Source: Pegea sp. RAD2-039 (lineage: Eukaryota; Chordata; Thaliacea; Salpida; Salpidae). Taken from it: a stretch of DNA of 64,000 nucleotides. The notes beneath the pieces were generated by a model, which had not been told where the DNA came from, made no database searches, and was given only the letters and a program-made list of their open reading frames with translations. Within the stretch, counting starts at the first letter, position 1. Each line of letters starts with the position of its first letter. Shown here in pieces: positions 1 to 10,738 of the stretch. The position numbers were made by a program, and so were the translations under genes. The DNA lies in the NCBI GenBank assembly GCA_034620365.1, contig JAQGEQ010000094.1, positions 1 to 64,000 on the forward strand, in the 5' to 3' direction.

Positions 1-715
1 CAGTAGTTCCAATCTTTCTACCAGTAGTTCCCAATCTTTCTACCAGTAGTTCCCAATATTTCTACCAGTAGTTCTCGATCTTTCTACCAGTAGTTCCCAA
101 TCTCTCTACCAGTAGTCCCAATCTTTCTACCAGTAGTTCCAATCTTTCTACCAGTAGTTCCCAATCTTTCTACCAGTAGTTCTCGATCTTTCTACCAGTA
201 GTTCCCAATCTTTCTACCAGTAGTTCCAATCTTTCTACCAGTAGTTCCCAATCTTTCTACCAGTAGTTCCCAATATTTCTACCAGTAGTTCCCAATATTT
301 CTACTAGTAGTTCTCAATCTTTCTACCAGTAGTTCCCATTCTTACTACCAGTAGTTCCCAATCTTTCTACCAGTAGTCCCAATCTTTCTACCAGTAGTTC
401 CCAATCTTTCTACTAGTAGTTCCCAATCTTTCTACCAGTAGTCCCAATCTTTCTACCAGTAGTCCCAATCTTTCTACCAGTAGTTCCCAATCTTTCTACT
501 AGTAGTTCCCAATCTTTCTACCAATAGTTTTTAATCTTTCTACCAGTAGTTCCAGTCTTTCTACCAGTAGTTTTCAATATTTCTACCAGTAGTTCCAATC
601 TTTCTACCAATAGTTTTTAATCTTTTTACTAGTAATTCCAATCTTTCTACCAGTAGTTTTTAATCTTTCTACCAGTAGTTCCCAATCTTTCTACCAGTTG
701 TTCTTAACTTTTTTA
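1..715. repeat. 22-bp minisatellite array (copy A)
   Basis: Roughly 32 tandem units of about 22 bp built on CAGTAGTTCCCAATCTTTC plus TAC. Units vary by single bases and 1-bp indels (CCC versus CC, TTC versus TCG, CAG versus TAG). The array starts before the window edge and decays after about 700. The same repeat in the opposite orientation occupies 40010-41222. No open reading frame of interest crosses it. Confidence 0.97.
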
Positions 716-1650
716 CTGAAGATTTAATTAAGGCTTTTAGTAGATAGACATTCAGGTCACTTATTATATTTAAAAAATACTTTTAATTTTTTTCTGTACT
801 TTAGATTGTAACAACTGGCTCTTTTTACCATTTTGTAGTTTATGTTTAGACGATAATAGTCTTGTATTATTAGTATTATATTATTAAATGCTCTTATATT
901 TCAATCAGAAGAACTTATAAGGTTTTCTATTTCAAAAAGTTTGCGAAAAACTTTTATCCGCTTGTGTTTGTCCTATCAGCAAAAAACTAAAAGTTGTTAG
1001 CTTCCTTCATAATATTTCTTAAATATATAAATTAGAAAACTCTTTCTCAATCCATTTTCTATTTTCATTCAAAATCTAAATTTAAAATAAAAATTAAAAA
1101 TAGTTTTGTTTCGAAAGCATGAAATGTAATGACTTGTGGTTTTATGAAAGAACTTTTTAATAGTTGTTTGATTTAATCACGTCAAATTGCTACTTGAATT
1201 TACTGCTAGATGCATACAGAGCACATTAATAAAAAAAACTACTCATTAAATGTCATATATGACTTATCAAAACTTATTTTTAGGAAATTGCTTAAAATGT
1301 TTCTTGTAAATTTTGCTAAATTGGTTTTTGTTTGAAATTAGAAACTAGAAACTAGGCAAGAAATTTTTTGTGAAAAAAACCTTGTTTATTAAATCGAAAA
1401 ACTTTCAGATAAAACCAGACAAAGATTTCTCTTGAAAATTTCTTGAATCAAAAAGTTTAAATCTCAAAGTAATCCGATCAAAATCCTTTATGAAACGGAA
1501 ACAAGAAAATATTTGCAACTTGACAATTAAAAACATAATTTCCGCTGGGGGGCGTTCTTAGTCATCTTAACTTTATTAAAATCGTGGGTTGGTATGACAA
1601 CAAAATAGCGAAAAACCGAAAGACATTCTGATTGTCATTACGATGTCATC
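716..1650. other. AT-rich non-coding stretch
   Basis: AT-rich sequence with no coding exon, RNA gene or repeat that I can support. The first TGACGTCA palindromes appear at its right edge, around 1674, where the FGF gene neighbourhood begins. Confidence 0.6.
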
Positions 1651-2458
1651 ATCACTTTAAACGACTAGAAGCGATGACGTCATCAATAAATATTATTACA
1701 GACAAAAAAAAATTTGATTTTTAAGAAAAATTGTTTGAAGAAAAATTTGGTTTAAATACACAAAAAGCTTTTACGAGCTTGTTTCTCTGATGTTGGTGTA
1801 AAAACATAGTGACGTCACTATACTAGTGACGTCATGTATTCGATAAATGGCCAGAATTGAATGTTTTTGTAAAAACTTTGAAAACTATTTTTTTACTTTG
1901 ATATGCAAATTGAAAATTTCTATTTTTAATTTTATTTTTTTCCGAAATTTTTTCAAACACGATGATGACGTCATCAGCGAATAAAACACAATTAGAACAA
2001 TTGACGAATCGCGTCAATGAGACTTTTTAGTTTGAAGAAATTCGTCGAGCGCTTTTCTGTTGTTATGACAACAGAATTAATAAATAAAAATTTAAACTGT
2101 TTTTTAATTTTTCTGTTTTTTTATTTTTACAAATTCTTTTCTGCTTGTTGATGACGTCATAGGTTTCAAACAAGTATCATCACAATTAGAATAAATAAAC
2201 AAAAGCGTAGAAGTACGTATCAGCATCGTTACTGATGATGACGTCACACATCAGTAGCCGTGATGACGTTACTCACCAATAATTGTGACGTCATCATTTG
2301 TAAAATTTGGTTAAAAAACGCCTGCGTCAAAATCGAAAAATATTTCGACCAAAAACCAAAAATCAGTTAAAATAGAAGATGACGTCATCGCTAGAAGTAG
2401 TAATGATGTCATACAATGACGTAAAACAGCCTTTCAGCGATAAAATCTTCGTAAGTAT

Positions 2459-3661
2459 CTACGTGTTTTGTGTCGGCGATGACGTCAGCAGTGGACGTGA
2501 CGGAACTAGTTGAGAGATGACGTCATTAGGGCGTTTGTGATGGCGTTTTCGTTTCGATTTTTTCTTCTTTTTCGCGGCTTGCTTACATCGTCGAAACCGT
2601 ACACCTGATGACGTCATAAAGGGGTTAGTGATCGATAGAACGGTTATCAGTGACGTCACTACAAGATGGAATACGTTGCCACCAACATGGTGATTAATCC
2701 GCTCAGTTGATAGCGCGTGTTATCGCGTCGTGACGTCACCATCACTCACCTTTTAGAACTTGACAGCGGTTTAGATTTGGATGACGAAGTGAAGGAAAAA
2801 GCGCCAAAATTTCGTTGCCAGGCGACACGTCACTGAGCATGGCAAGAAACTCGGCTGATTCTGTCAGGTTGCTACGGACCGGACGCCGTGGTTTGCTTCC
2901 TCTTAGACCCATGGCAACGTAACTACCGTGTTTCACGCTTCGGTAAGCATCGTGCGAATTAGGAAAATATTCGTGGAAGAATTTGGTATTTTTATCTTTT
3001 GGATTTGGCTGTGAATGATGTCATCAACACAAACCTAATGACGTCACGGGTTGCTTACTGTGCCGTAGAGCTTTCCACGTTTTCGAAGCGCGAGAAACAA
3101 CTTCGACGTCGGTGAATAAATTCGTAAGATCACGTGCCGATCTGATGACGTCACTGTCGCGTCTTTCTTCGGGATTTTAGTAAGAAACAGCAACGTAGCT
3201 ACGTAAAGAAGTTATCAACAGCGTTTGTGACGTCATTAACACTTACTTTGACGCGTTTTTTCGTCGACGAGTGAAACACTTCCGTTGTCATTGACAACAA
3301 CGAATCGACCCGAAAGCTTATGATAAAGATAATAAATTTGTCTTCTTAATTCCAACTTCTTATGATCGCGGCTAATCGTCGCAAATCTTGTACTCCTCAT
3401 CAGTATTTCCTCTTCTTTCGATGGTGATCTACGCCGGGTGCTTATGACGTCATCATCGCTTGTGTCATTGGTCATTTGTTCTTCTACTCGGTGGTACATT
3501 GTTTGGTACAGGTGGACGAGACTATTGATCCAGCCTGAGTCTGTCTGGTTGCTTGATGACGTCACTGGCGCTGACGTCACTGGTGATGACGTAGCAGTCG
3601 AAATGATCGAATGCAGAAGAAGAAAAATTGAAAAAACTCGTTTCAAAGAAAATGACGTCAT
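2459..3661 (-). CDS. FGF: Fibroblast growth factor family ligand (secreted)
   Basis: Four exons on the minus strand: 3661-3247, 3141-3059, 3008-2750, 2604-2459; 903 nt, 300 aa, phases 1, 0, 1 consistent. Residues 1-25 are a signal peptide (MTSFSLKRVFSIFLLLHS...). A Ser/Thr-rich linker with two N-glycosylation sequons follows. A beta-trefoil core spans about residues 103-225: RRQIYYLYHKLSGRF, then LRIYSPTSKLFLALRKRGKL and YGT (the FGF 'GxxYxGxxxG' hairpin region), then FHEYFPNSHDAYRSVKHGSY and VAMGLRGSKPRRP. This last segment matches the conserved W/SYVAL-x-R-G-KPRRG end of FGFs. The tail is strongly basic (CKQAAKKKKKSKRKRHHKR), as in heparin-binding FGFs. FGFs bind receptor tyrosine kinases with heparan sulfate outside the cell. 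The start at 3661 is preferred to an in-frame ATG at 3703 because it puts the signal peptide at the N terminus. Subfamily not assignable by eye; the fold looks FGF8/17/18- or FGF9/16/20-like. Confidence 0.86.
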
Positions 3662-4254
3662 TTGTGAAAAATAAGTTTCTGTAAAATAAATTGATGACGT
3701 CACTACGATTCATAACAGCTTAAAACGTCATCATTGAATTCTTAAACGCGATTCTTCAAACAACATGACGTCAGAACTCTCGCTAAACGACTCAAATGAC
3801 GTCACTGCCTTCGCGCTACAACTCGACTATTAATTGACTGCCGTCAATTTTCTGGAAATATTTTCCATAAAATTTTGGAGAGAAAAAATAAAAAAAGGAA
3901 AAAAAAAAAACTGCAAAAGTAGAAGACCCCCAAGTAGATAGCGGGCAGGTAGGTGGGTCTGCTCCATCATTTCATCTTTACATCATTAATCGCGACTTTT
4001 AGCGTTTTCTTTTTTTTGCCATTTTTATTAATTGCAGAAAAACTGTTCGTTGCTTTCTGTTGTTCGGCGCCGTGATCCAGAAAACCTCCTCAGCCGCCAG
4101 TCTGAGCGCGTCTCGACGTTGTGACGTCATCAGTTAACAAAAAGGGATTTGTGGGTGAGTATAAAGAAGTGACGTCATCAGATAATCGGAAAAAAGTTGG
4201 AAAGAATTAATTATATGATGACGTCATTAAATGAAAGTAGAAATAAAAATTGAT
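3662..4254. promoter_or_regulatory. 5' flank of FGF gene, palindrome-rich
   Basis: Upstream of the minus-strand FGF start. It contains several exact TGACGTCA sites (for example near 3696, 3767, 3796, 4122, 4170 and 4220) and a poly-A-rich tract near 3885-3920. A consensus plus-strand splice donor (G followed by GTGAGT) near 4153 follows a relatively GC-rich stretch (4060-4150), which could be an untranslated first exon of a plus-strand transcript. No coding exon could be attached to it. Confidence 0.35.
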
Positions 4255-5130
4255 CAGGAAGCGATGAAGATCAGAAAGTGAAGAAGATCATGAAGTGATG
4301 AAATGATGAAGATCAGGAAGCGATGAAGATCAGGAAGTGATGAGGATCAGGAAGTGATGAGGATCAGGAAGTGATGAAGATCAGGAAGTGATGAAGATCA
4401 GGAAGTGATGAAGATCAGGAAGCGATGAGGATCAGAGAGTGATGAGGATCAGGTAGTGATGAAGATTTGGAAGTGATGAAGATCAAAAAGTGATGATCAG
4501 AGAGTGATGAAGATCAGGAAGTGATGAAGATCAGAAAGTGATGAAGATCAGGAAGTGAAGAAGATCGGGAAGTGATGAAGATCAGGAAGTGATGAAATGA
4601 TGAAGATCAGGAAGCGATGAAGATCAGGAAGTGATGAAGATAAGGAAGTGATGAGGGTCAGGAAGTGATGAAGATCAGGAAGTGATGAAGATCAGAAAGT
4701 GATGAGGATCAGGAAGTGATGAAGATCATGAAGTGATGAAATGATGAAGATCAGGAAGCAATGAAGATCAGGAAGTGATGAAGATCAGGAGGTGATGAAA
4801 TGATGAAGATCAGGAAGCGATGAAGATCAGGAAGTGATGAAGATAAGGAAGTGATGAGGGTCAGAAAGTGATGAAGATCAGGAAGTGAAGAAGATCAGAA
4901 AGTGATGAAGATCAGGAAATGATGAAGATCAGGAAGTGATGAAGATCAGGAAGTGATGAAGATCAGGAAGTGATGAAGATCAAGAAGCGATGAAGATCAG
5001 AAAGTGATGAAGATCAGGAAGTGATGAAGATCAGGAAGTGTTGAAGATCAGGTAGTGATAAAGATCAGGAAGTGATGAAGATCATGAAGTGATGAAGATC
5101 AGAAATTGATGAAGATCAAAAAATAGTGAA
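4255..5130. repeat. 17-bp minisatellite array (copy 1)
   Basis: About 50 tandem units of GATCAGGAAGTGATGAA (17 bp) with point variants (AGAAAGTGATGAAGATC, TGAGGATC, GAAGCGATG) and occasional short units. The same family fills a P450 intron (23925-24815) and, in reverse orientation, the first intron of the SLAIN gene (43978-45735). Confidence 0.97.
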
Positions 5131-5820
5131 GATTATAAAGTGGTAATGCTTGAGCAACTGATTACAACGAAAATATTTGAGAACAAATTACATTCGATTA
5201 TTGATGTGGTTATCTTCTGATATTTAAAAAATTGTTTCTTCAAAAATGGACTTTTAGCAAAAATTTTTAGAAATCAATTTCTATAATTTAAATATTTTTA
5301 AATCACCAAAAATTTAGAAATTGATTTCAAGCTTTTGACGAAAACTTTTCGTTCTACTTACTAAAATGTCTTTTTACATTTAGGCTTCACTACTAAAATC
5401 TAATTTCTCAATATTCGTTTCAAAAAAAAAGTTGTTTATCTTTGATCAATTAAATTGTGATATACCGTTCGAAAATTCTTCATAAATATTCTTTCGATAT
5501 TTTCTATATAAATCTAATTAATGCAACTCTAAGAAACTTTTAAAAATTTCTATAAAAATTCTAAATGAATTTTTGAAATTTTTAGTAAATGTTTAAAAAA
5601 AGAAGATTACGGCAAAAGACAAAAATACAAAATAAAATTAATCTGGTAACAATTAATTGAACTTCCCACAAATTTCTCATTCTTTCTGTAAGTTCAAAGA
5701 AAAGTTGAAACAAAATTTCCTGATCATAATTAAATTCTAAAAACTCCATAAAAATGAATTTCATCGAAACCATTATGAAGTGAGGGGAAACCCCCCCACA
5801 AAAGCCACTTGATAACTTTT
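5131..5820. other. AT-rich non-coding stretch
   Basis: AT-rich, no supported gene. Short open frames here are not backed by splice sites or recognisable residues. Confidence 0.55.
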
Positions 5821-8720
5821 TGTCGCAAATTTCTTTCGGATGATGACGTCATGATCAACGTAAGTATAATCAATATTTTTACCGCTTGCGTCGCTATAGT
5901 AAAACATGACGTCATCAGCTAAAATTTGAAAAATTAAAAATAGCTACAATTTTATGCAAATTTGCCGGTAATTTCCCCAGACTAGCAACTTTGTGGTTGT
6001 CCTGACAACCGTGCTGACAATTTCAAAAATTGAAATTTGAAATTTCAAGCTGGTGAAAATGGCGTTTTGGTGATGTTGCGCCAATTGTTTTTTATTAACA
6101 TCAATTCGTGTGAAAATAACTCAAAAAATTAACCGTTTTAAAATGTTGTTGTTTTCTATATATTTGTTTGATTTTAATCAAACTTATTTTACCTGCAAAC
6201 AACAAATTAAAGTCCTATGCAGCTAATAACATTCAATTCCGTTACCTAATGCTCGGTAATAGAATAATCAAACTCTAAAAGGGAAAATTTTAGTATATCA
6301 AATACTAAAACTACAGTTTAAATTGGCTTTTTGGTTAACTCTATACCTTTCAGTTGCCTTTGAAACTTTCTGATGACGTCACATTTCAATTACTTTATTT
6401 CAAAACGATATTTTTAAGTATTAAAATATAAAAAAGTTGCCAAAAAATGCAGAATTAACAATAATTGTGTTTTGAAAACAGTTTTGTTCAGAATAATTTT
6501 ATCGTTTAAATTATCAGTTAGTCATGGTTGTCATGGTTACTTGAAACCTCGCTTTATTTGATCATTTGATGTTTAAAATTAAATAAATTTTTATTACACT
6601 AACTGAATCGAAAAAAAACAACATTTCAAAATATCCTTAATTAAAACTATTTTGCAATCTTAAATACATTAAATAGTAATTTGAAAATTAGTTTAAGGTT
6701 GCTATGGAAACCAATTCAGGAGAAATAGAATTTGTTAGAAATTTGAAAAAACGATAAATAAAACAAAGAAAAAATTTTGTTACTAAATAAATATAAGAGA
6801 AAACTTTCTTGAAATAATAATGGAAGTTTTTATAATTAAAATATAAAAACGTTTTATTATTAGTTTAACAAAACTGAATTATGCCTTAAGTCGTAGAAAA
6901 AAGTCTAAAAAAACTCTATAAGAAAAATTCTTTATTACAAACCGTCAAAATATCAATTTAATCTTTAATGGTATTAAATATTTTCGTTTTCTCAAAAACA
7001 ACTTTTGATTAATTATAATAAATTCTATAAACTGTACAAATTTGGTCGAAATCAAATAGTCCCAAAACGTTAAAGCAATTTGTTGAAGATTTTAGTTAAA
7101 ATTTAAAGTATCAATCACAAATATTTTGATAATAAATAAAAATTATCTCACCTAATAATCACCCTGATACAGTTGTTGCTATAGGCAACATCACAATATA
7201 AGTCAAACTGAGCTGAACAAGATGAAGATACTAACTCAGGGTTTAATTGACTAATTATCACGATGACGTCATAATCAAATCAAATTTCAAATTGCAGTTT
7301 ACTCCACAACAAAGGGGAATTACCGAAAAAGAAACTGAAGTAAACTTAAGTAAGAAATTTTGTACGAAATCAAAATAAAAAGCTTCTGTAAAGTGACAAG
7401 ATTTACTATTAAACCTGACTTTGGCCTCAATATCCAACGGTGACGTCATCAACACTAGAAGCCGATTTAACGAAATAATTTTAATTCATAATTTTCACAA
7501 ATTTTATTCTTTTCATTTTTTCCTTTCTTCGTTTTTTCTCGATTTTTCAGCGGTTGTCATGACAACGAACAAGTTCAAAAAAGCCGAAATTGTCTCCACG
7601 CCAAATAATCGGGGGTTTCCCTCTGCCGCTTCATTCATCACTTGTGACGTCAGATGTTGTGACGTCACTCAAACTTTGATACTGTGGAAGTGATGACGTC
7701 ACTGTCGCCGATACGAAACTCGAAACTGAATTCGAACTTATCATCTCAGCCATTATCTACAAATTGCACAAAATAGTGCTGATGACGTCATAAGACCCTT
7801 GAATCAGATTACATTGGTTATGGATCATAGGATGAGATGACGTCATCAACGATTTGAAATTTGAGTGAAGCCAAGTTAAAAATTAGCCACTTTAGTCATT
7901 TCAGGATTTGTCAATTTGACTTCCTCGTCACGTGACTTCCTCGTATCAAATTTTCCGGTGAAATTTTTATTTTTTTTATTTGTAGTCAATTAGGTGAAGT
8001 TTAGAGAAGTTCTCTATTTGTGAAAAGTTTTCAATTTTTTATTATTAAACCAAAAGATGAGGAAAATTTTATTATTTTTCTAATCAACATTTGCAATTTA
8101 ATATTTGAAGAAAAATGTTTGATCTTCGAAAAATCTTTTCTTTTCTACCTCCGGGCATCTACATCTAATGATCGAAATTAAACGGCGCTTTAAACCACAA
8201 GTGATGACGTCATCAGAACAAAACCAAATAAAAAATATATTTCTTCTTTCGAAAGCATAGAATACAAAATAAGACCGATGTGATGACGTCATCATTGTCA
8301 TTGGTGAAGACCAGAAAAAAATTAAATTGAAAAACTTTTTAAAAAATATTTCCAATTCTTCTAATCAGTCCACTCTAACACCCCCTCTGGTGGTTTGTTG
8401 ACTTTCTTCAAAGCCCCGAAAACTTGGCAGCTAAAAGCAATTATTAACTGGGGATTAATTATCAAAGACCAGTTTGTTAAAGTTACATTTGTTTATTGCC
8501 AAACTATTTCAAAACAACTCTTGTAGTTCGTAGGTGAATAAAAAATAAATTTTAAAAATAATTCAAATTATAAGTTCTGTTTTTCTTCGTACTGCTCCAT
8601 ATGTTTTTTCAATTAAAGCTTGATGACGTCATAACAGCGCGAAGTTCGAGCGACATCATCAAAATGTTTGTGATCTATGGAGGGCCTTTATTGATTAATT
8701 TCTTTCAGCTATTTGTTTTA
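5821..8720. other. Palindrome-rich region, gene content unresolved
   Basis: This block carries many exact TGACGTCA sites (near 5843, 5907, 6374, 7263, 7440, 7645, 7660, 7693, 7785, 7837, 8202, 8282, 8623) and two X-box palindromes (5995-6010, 7553-7566). Elsewhere in the window this density marks genes. A weak minus-strand candidate starts at ATG 7753 (MAEMISSNSVSSFVSATVTS...), has a phase-1 GTGATG donor after 7642 and a phase-1 acceptor before 7454, and continues to a stop at 7258, giving about 103 aa. I recognise no domain and would not call it a gene without transcript data. Other short frames at 5730-5915 and 8098-8355 are unsupported. Confidence 0.25.
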
Positions 8721-10192
8721 TTTTGTCACATTTTTTTTCTATTTTTTCATTTACATGTCTTCTGAAGTGGTTCGGAATTGTTTTTTTTTTAGTTTTTGTT
8801 TTCAGATTTCTGAATTTTTATGACCTTTTTTTATGTTGCAGCAATTTTTAAAAATAAAGCAAAGAAGTATTTGAAACAAAAGTATTTAATACTATTTCTG
8901 ATTGTGACTAGAAATTTATTTCTACTTTTCTTTTGAAATTTGCGTTTCTTGATTGAAGTATTATTAAAACTTTATTTAAACGGATATTGAAGTTCTTATT
9001 AAAAAAGACATTTAGAAGTTTCCAAAGTTTTATAAAATTAAAAAATAAGAAAAAACATTAAGATCAAAAACTTGAAGTTACAGCTATTATCTTGAATATT
9101 TTTGGTAACTTTGTGCAAATATTGATCGGTAAGGCTATGCAAGTGTTGTTTGAACCTTAACAGTTTGTTAAAATTGAAAAAAAAAACTTGAAAATTTAAA
9201 AACAAATCTGACTTAGTGAAAAGAAAATTTTTCATAAACTTTTGTTAATTTGCTAAGTTTTAGAGCTTATATTAAGCTTAATTATGCTACAATTATTAAA
9301 ATTTGACTTTCACATCACTAAAGAATTTCTTATATATTTATGAACTTAAATATCAAATTAAATAGTAGTTTAAACAAAAACACCTTTTTAATCTCGTTTA
9401 TTAAGATTAATTTAATAAAGTGCGGCTTGGTGTTGATACGATTTAGTCATTTAACTGCGCAAAAAGCGATTAAGTTTCGAAATTTATCATTAGTTGGATT
9501 ATTACTGTAAAACTTTTTGACCAACAAAAATTCAACCACGAGTAAATATTTCCACGATAGCTCGTACTTATAATCAGTAAAAGTTTGAAAGACTGCAAGT
9601 ATACTTTCTTAATTATATTTTTTGTTTCATTTCTAATACTTTTAAATATATAATTAAAGCTAATTTTTCCAAGATAAATAATTATTTAAGTAAAAATAAA
9701 GTTCTTTTATATAAAAATGTTTATAAAATTAAGCAAGTGCAAGATGGTAATTTAATAATAAATATTTTTAGTTGGAAACACTTATAATTTAATCTTCATT
9801 ACAGTCTTTAAGATTTGTGTCTAGGCCTTTTCTATCATGGTTTAATTTAAATCTGAATTGTATGTAAAATAAAAAATAGAGGTTTCCAAATAGATAATGA
9901 TTGGATTACTTTCTGCGTTGCCTTCTATTTTTACACAACTAATAGTAGTTAAATGATTTTCTGATTTTTCACATCTTCCGTCTGCGATTTTTAATCAAAT
10001 GAAATCTTTTTTAACGCTAAAATTCTGTAATGTTTTTCTTACTGTTTTCTAAATATTTTTCTATCAAATTATCTTACTAAAATAATTTTATTATCAGTAA
10101 TAAAATTAATATCTACAACTGCTAAAAGCAATACATTTTGTTAAACAAATTGAAAATCAATAAAATGAAATTGTTGAAAAACTCGTTTGCTG
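8721..10192. other. AT-rich intergenic stretch
   Basis: About 1.5 kb of AT-rich sequence without TGACGTCA palindromes, coding exons or tandem repeats that I can see. It separates the motif-rich block on its left from the PKG duplication. Confidence 0.6.
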
Positions 10193-10738
10193 TCTCTTAC
10201 TATTTCTCTTTTCATTTTTATCTTCTATTTTACATCTCAATTTTTATTCTTAGTAAATTGTAAGCTTTGAGTTGAAATCAATTGCCAGAATTATTCCATA
10301 AAACTTTGAAAGTTTCATGTTTGATTGAAATTTGTAGTGTTTAGATTATATCAATGAGTTTATTTACTTTATTTTCAAAATTATTTCTTAATTAAAAAGA
10401 AATTATATCTTTTGTTTGATGCAAATATTTTGTAACCTACAATTTATGGTGACAATAAAATGACATATGTAGTGTTCGGATAATTTCTGTTTAACTATAA
10501 TGTAAAATAAAATTTGAATGATTTTGTCAAATGTCACCTATTTTAACATAAATAAGACTTTATTAAATCAGAAAATGTCTATTATGTTATTAAATTGTTG
10601 AAAACTCGTTTTATAATTTTTATTAACTGATTATTAATTTGTTTTAAATACATGAAGTAACTAATAGGTAACATCAAGCGTTTACCATCATCTTAGATTT
10701 TTTCAAGCTTTGAAACTTTCTAATTGTTTTATTTTGTT

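Noticed and set aside
3438..3674. Plus-strand frame opposite FGF exon 1
   Set aside because: Shadow of the FGF exon. The minus-strand reading has a signal peptide, correct splice phases and the trefoil motifs.
4255..5130. CRISPR array interpretation of the short tandem repeats
   Set aside because: The 17-, 22- and 46-bp repeats have no unique spacers and the genome is animal; they are mini/satellite arrays.
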